Source of the DNA: Prochlorococcus sp. MIT 1314
GTDB taxonomy: Bacteria; Cyanobacteriota; Cyanobacteriia; PCC-6307; Cyanobiaceae
Direction: 5' to 3'
NCBI RefSeq assembly: GCF_034093315.1
Contig: NZ_CP139300.1
Location: 558,001 to 622,000 of the forward strand
Length of the DNA stretch: 64,000 nucleotides
Positions 63,177 to 64,000 of the stretch are shown one piece after another. The notes under the pieces are model-generated. The model worked only from the letters and a program-made list of their open reading frames with translations, made no database searches and was not told where the DNA came from. The stretch's first letter is position 1. Every line of letters starts with the position of its first letter. Position numbers and translations under genes: made by a program.

Positions 63177-63563
63177 ATGGCCTTACCTAAAGATATGCGT
63201 TTAAAAGGTCATAGGACTTTTAATTATATACATAACAATTCACGAAAATATCACGGGACATTAATGACTTTTAAAGTGGCGAGATCAAATCCAGAAATTA
63301 TCTCATCTCATAAACTCAGGTATACCACAAACAATTTGAAGATAGCAATTACCATTAGTAAAAAAGTTTCAAGAAAAGCTGTAGAGAGAAATAGAATAAG
63401 AAGAATCCTACAAGAGTGGTTATTAACAAACTTTGAAAAAATTAATAACCACAAACCTTATTGGTTACTTGTTAACCTTAAAATTGGAGATTTCTGCAAT
63501 GATGAAAATAAACTTTTGGAGGAATTTCACAACTTAATGTTCAAATCTCGTCTAATCAAATGA
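63177..63563 (+). CDS. rnpA: Ribonuclease P protein component
   Basis: This 128-residue protein has the RNase P signature KVSRKAVERNRIRRILQEWL and the N-terminal LPKDMRLKGHRTFNYI start. It helps the RNA subunit mature tRNA 5' ends. Starting eight bases after rpmH, it overlaps the next gene by four bases (ATGA). Confidence 0.96.
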   Translation: MALPKDMRLKGHRTFNYIHNNSRKYHGTLMTFKVARSNPEIISSHKLRYTTNNLKIAITISKKVSRKAVERNRIRRILQEWLLTNFEKINNHKPYWLLVNLKIGDFCNDENKLLEEFHNLMFKSRLIK

Positions 63564-63973
63564 TTAACATGAATGAAGAAACCTTTTACGAGGGTGGTCC
63601 CGCAAAAAGTGATTTAATTACAAATTTATTGGCAGGGATAACAATTCTTGGTTTGCCATTTACCTTTGCCGCAATAGTTAGAGCCTTGTGGTTGAGATAT
63701 AAAATTACAAATAAAAGAATCACAATAAATGGAGGTTGGTTTGGTAAAAACAAAACACAAGTTTCATTAAGTAACATTGAAGAAATCAGATCTATTCCAA
63801 GGGGATTTGGTTCATATGGTGATATGGTTCTTATTCTCAATGACGGATCAAAGGTTGAAATGAAATCTTTACCTCAATTCAGAGAAAAGCAAGAATTTAT
63901 TGAAGAAAATATAAATAAAAGAACACAAATCCCAAATCTAAACGAGGTAGAAGGATTTGCTACTAAATCCTAA
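63560..63973 (+). CDS. PH-domain (bPH2) membrane protein
   Basis: This 137-residue protein has one membrane helix region (LLAGITILGLPFTFAAIVRA) followed by a bacterial pleckstrin-homology-like domain (RYKITNKRITINGGWFGKNK, SLSNIEEIRSIPRG, MVLILNDGSKVEMKSL). Such genes stand between rnpA and yidC in picocyanobacteria as I recall; yidC would lie beyond the window. The start overlaps the rnpA stop by four bases, so it is translationally coupled. Confidence 0.88.
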   Translation: MINMNEETFYEGGPAKSDLITNLLAGITILGLPFTFAAIVRALWLRYKITNKRITINGGWFGKNKTQVSLSNIEEIRSIPRGFGSYGDMVLILNDGSKVEMKSLPQFREKQEFIEENINKRTQIPNLNEVEGFATKS

Positions 63974-64000
63974 ATAAATTAATTACAAAAACCTTTTTTT

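Overview
The window is strongly AT-rich and densely coded, with short spacers and frequent TTG/GTG starts. It carries unmistakable oceanic picocyanobacterial genes: psbD/psbC, a Pcb antenna protein, PetM, Ycf4, Ycf39, an NTRC-type thioredoxin reductase, many high-light-inducible (Hli) proteins, FutA and flavodoxin. The best fit is a high-light-adapted Prochlorococcus chromosome. The species call is inference from gene content and base composition; no 16S gene is present.

Layout. 0.3-4.5 kb: small membrane proteins, including a PsbY-like/PsbF-like fusion that lacks the heme-ligand histidine, and a divergent NRAMP-type transporter. 4.8-11.9 kb: sodium symporter, SelO, a decayed cupin gene, an hli cluster behind a near-consensus HLR1 site, and several small unknown proteins. 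12-31.4 kb: mostly housekeeping genes (ychF, an HlyD-type adaptor, polA, cysS, dxr, the pntA1-pntA2-pntB operon, ntrC, infA, ycf39, petM, ilvH, ycf4). 31.5-38.4 kb: psbDC, maf, cobQ-ferredoxin and an outer-membrane barrel.

38.4-45.1 kb looks accessory. It holds a carbamoyltransferase / SxtJ-family / DUF5989-like cassette, a 2-oxoglutarate-Fe(II) oxygenase, a frameshifted gene, a rhomboid protease and a DUF805 gene bracketed by a perfect 31-bp direct repeat. It ends at a tRNA-Ser(CGA) gene whose 3' end is partly duplicated 830 bp away. This resembles a tRNA-targeted integration hotspot, although no integrase is visible.

45.2-54.5 kb has an iron theme: FutA ferric-iron binding protein, a PiuC-type dioxygenase, a secreted small protein, a porin with a folded 5' leader, then flavodoxin (isiB) immediately upstream of a Pcb/IsiA-family antenna gene. 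54.6-61.1 kb holds a peroxiredoxin-like protein, a SemiSWEET, an AEC permease, two glycosyltransferases and an EamA exporter. 61.1-64 kb has sppA, aroH, a DUF2808 gene and the rpmH-rnpA-PH-domain operon.

The main points for a second look are the PsbY-PsbF fusion, the carbamoyltransferase cassette, the repeats around DUF805 and tRNA-Ser, and apparent AUA/AUU starts or poly-A frameshifts in several genes.
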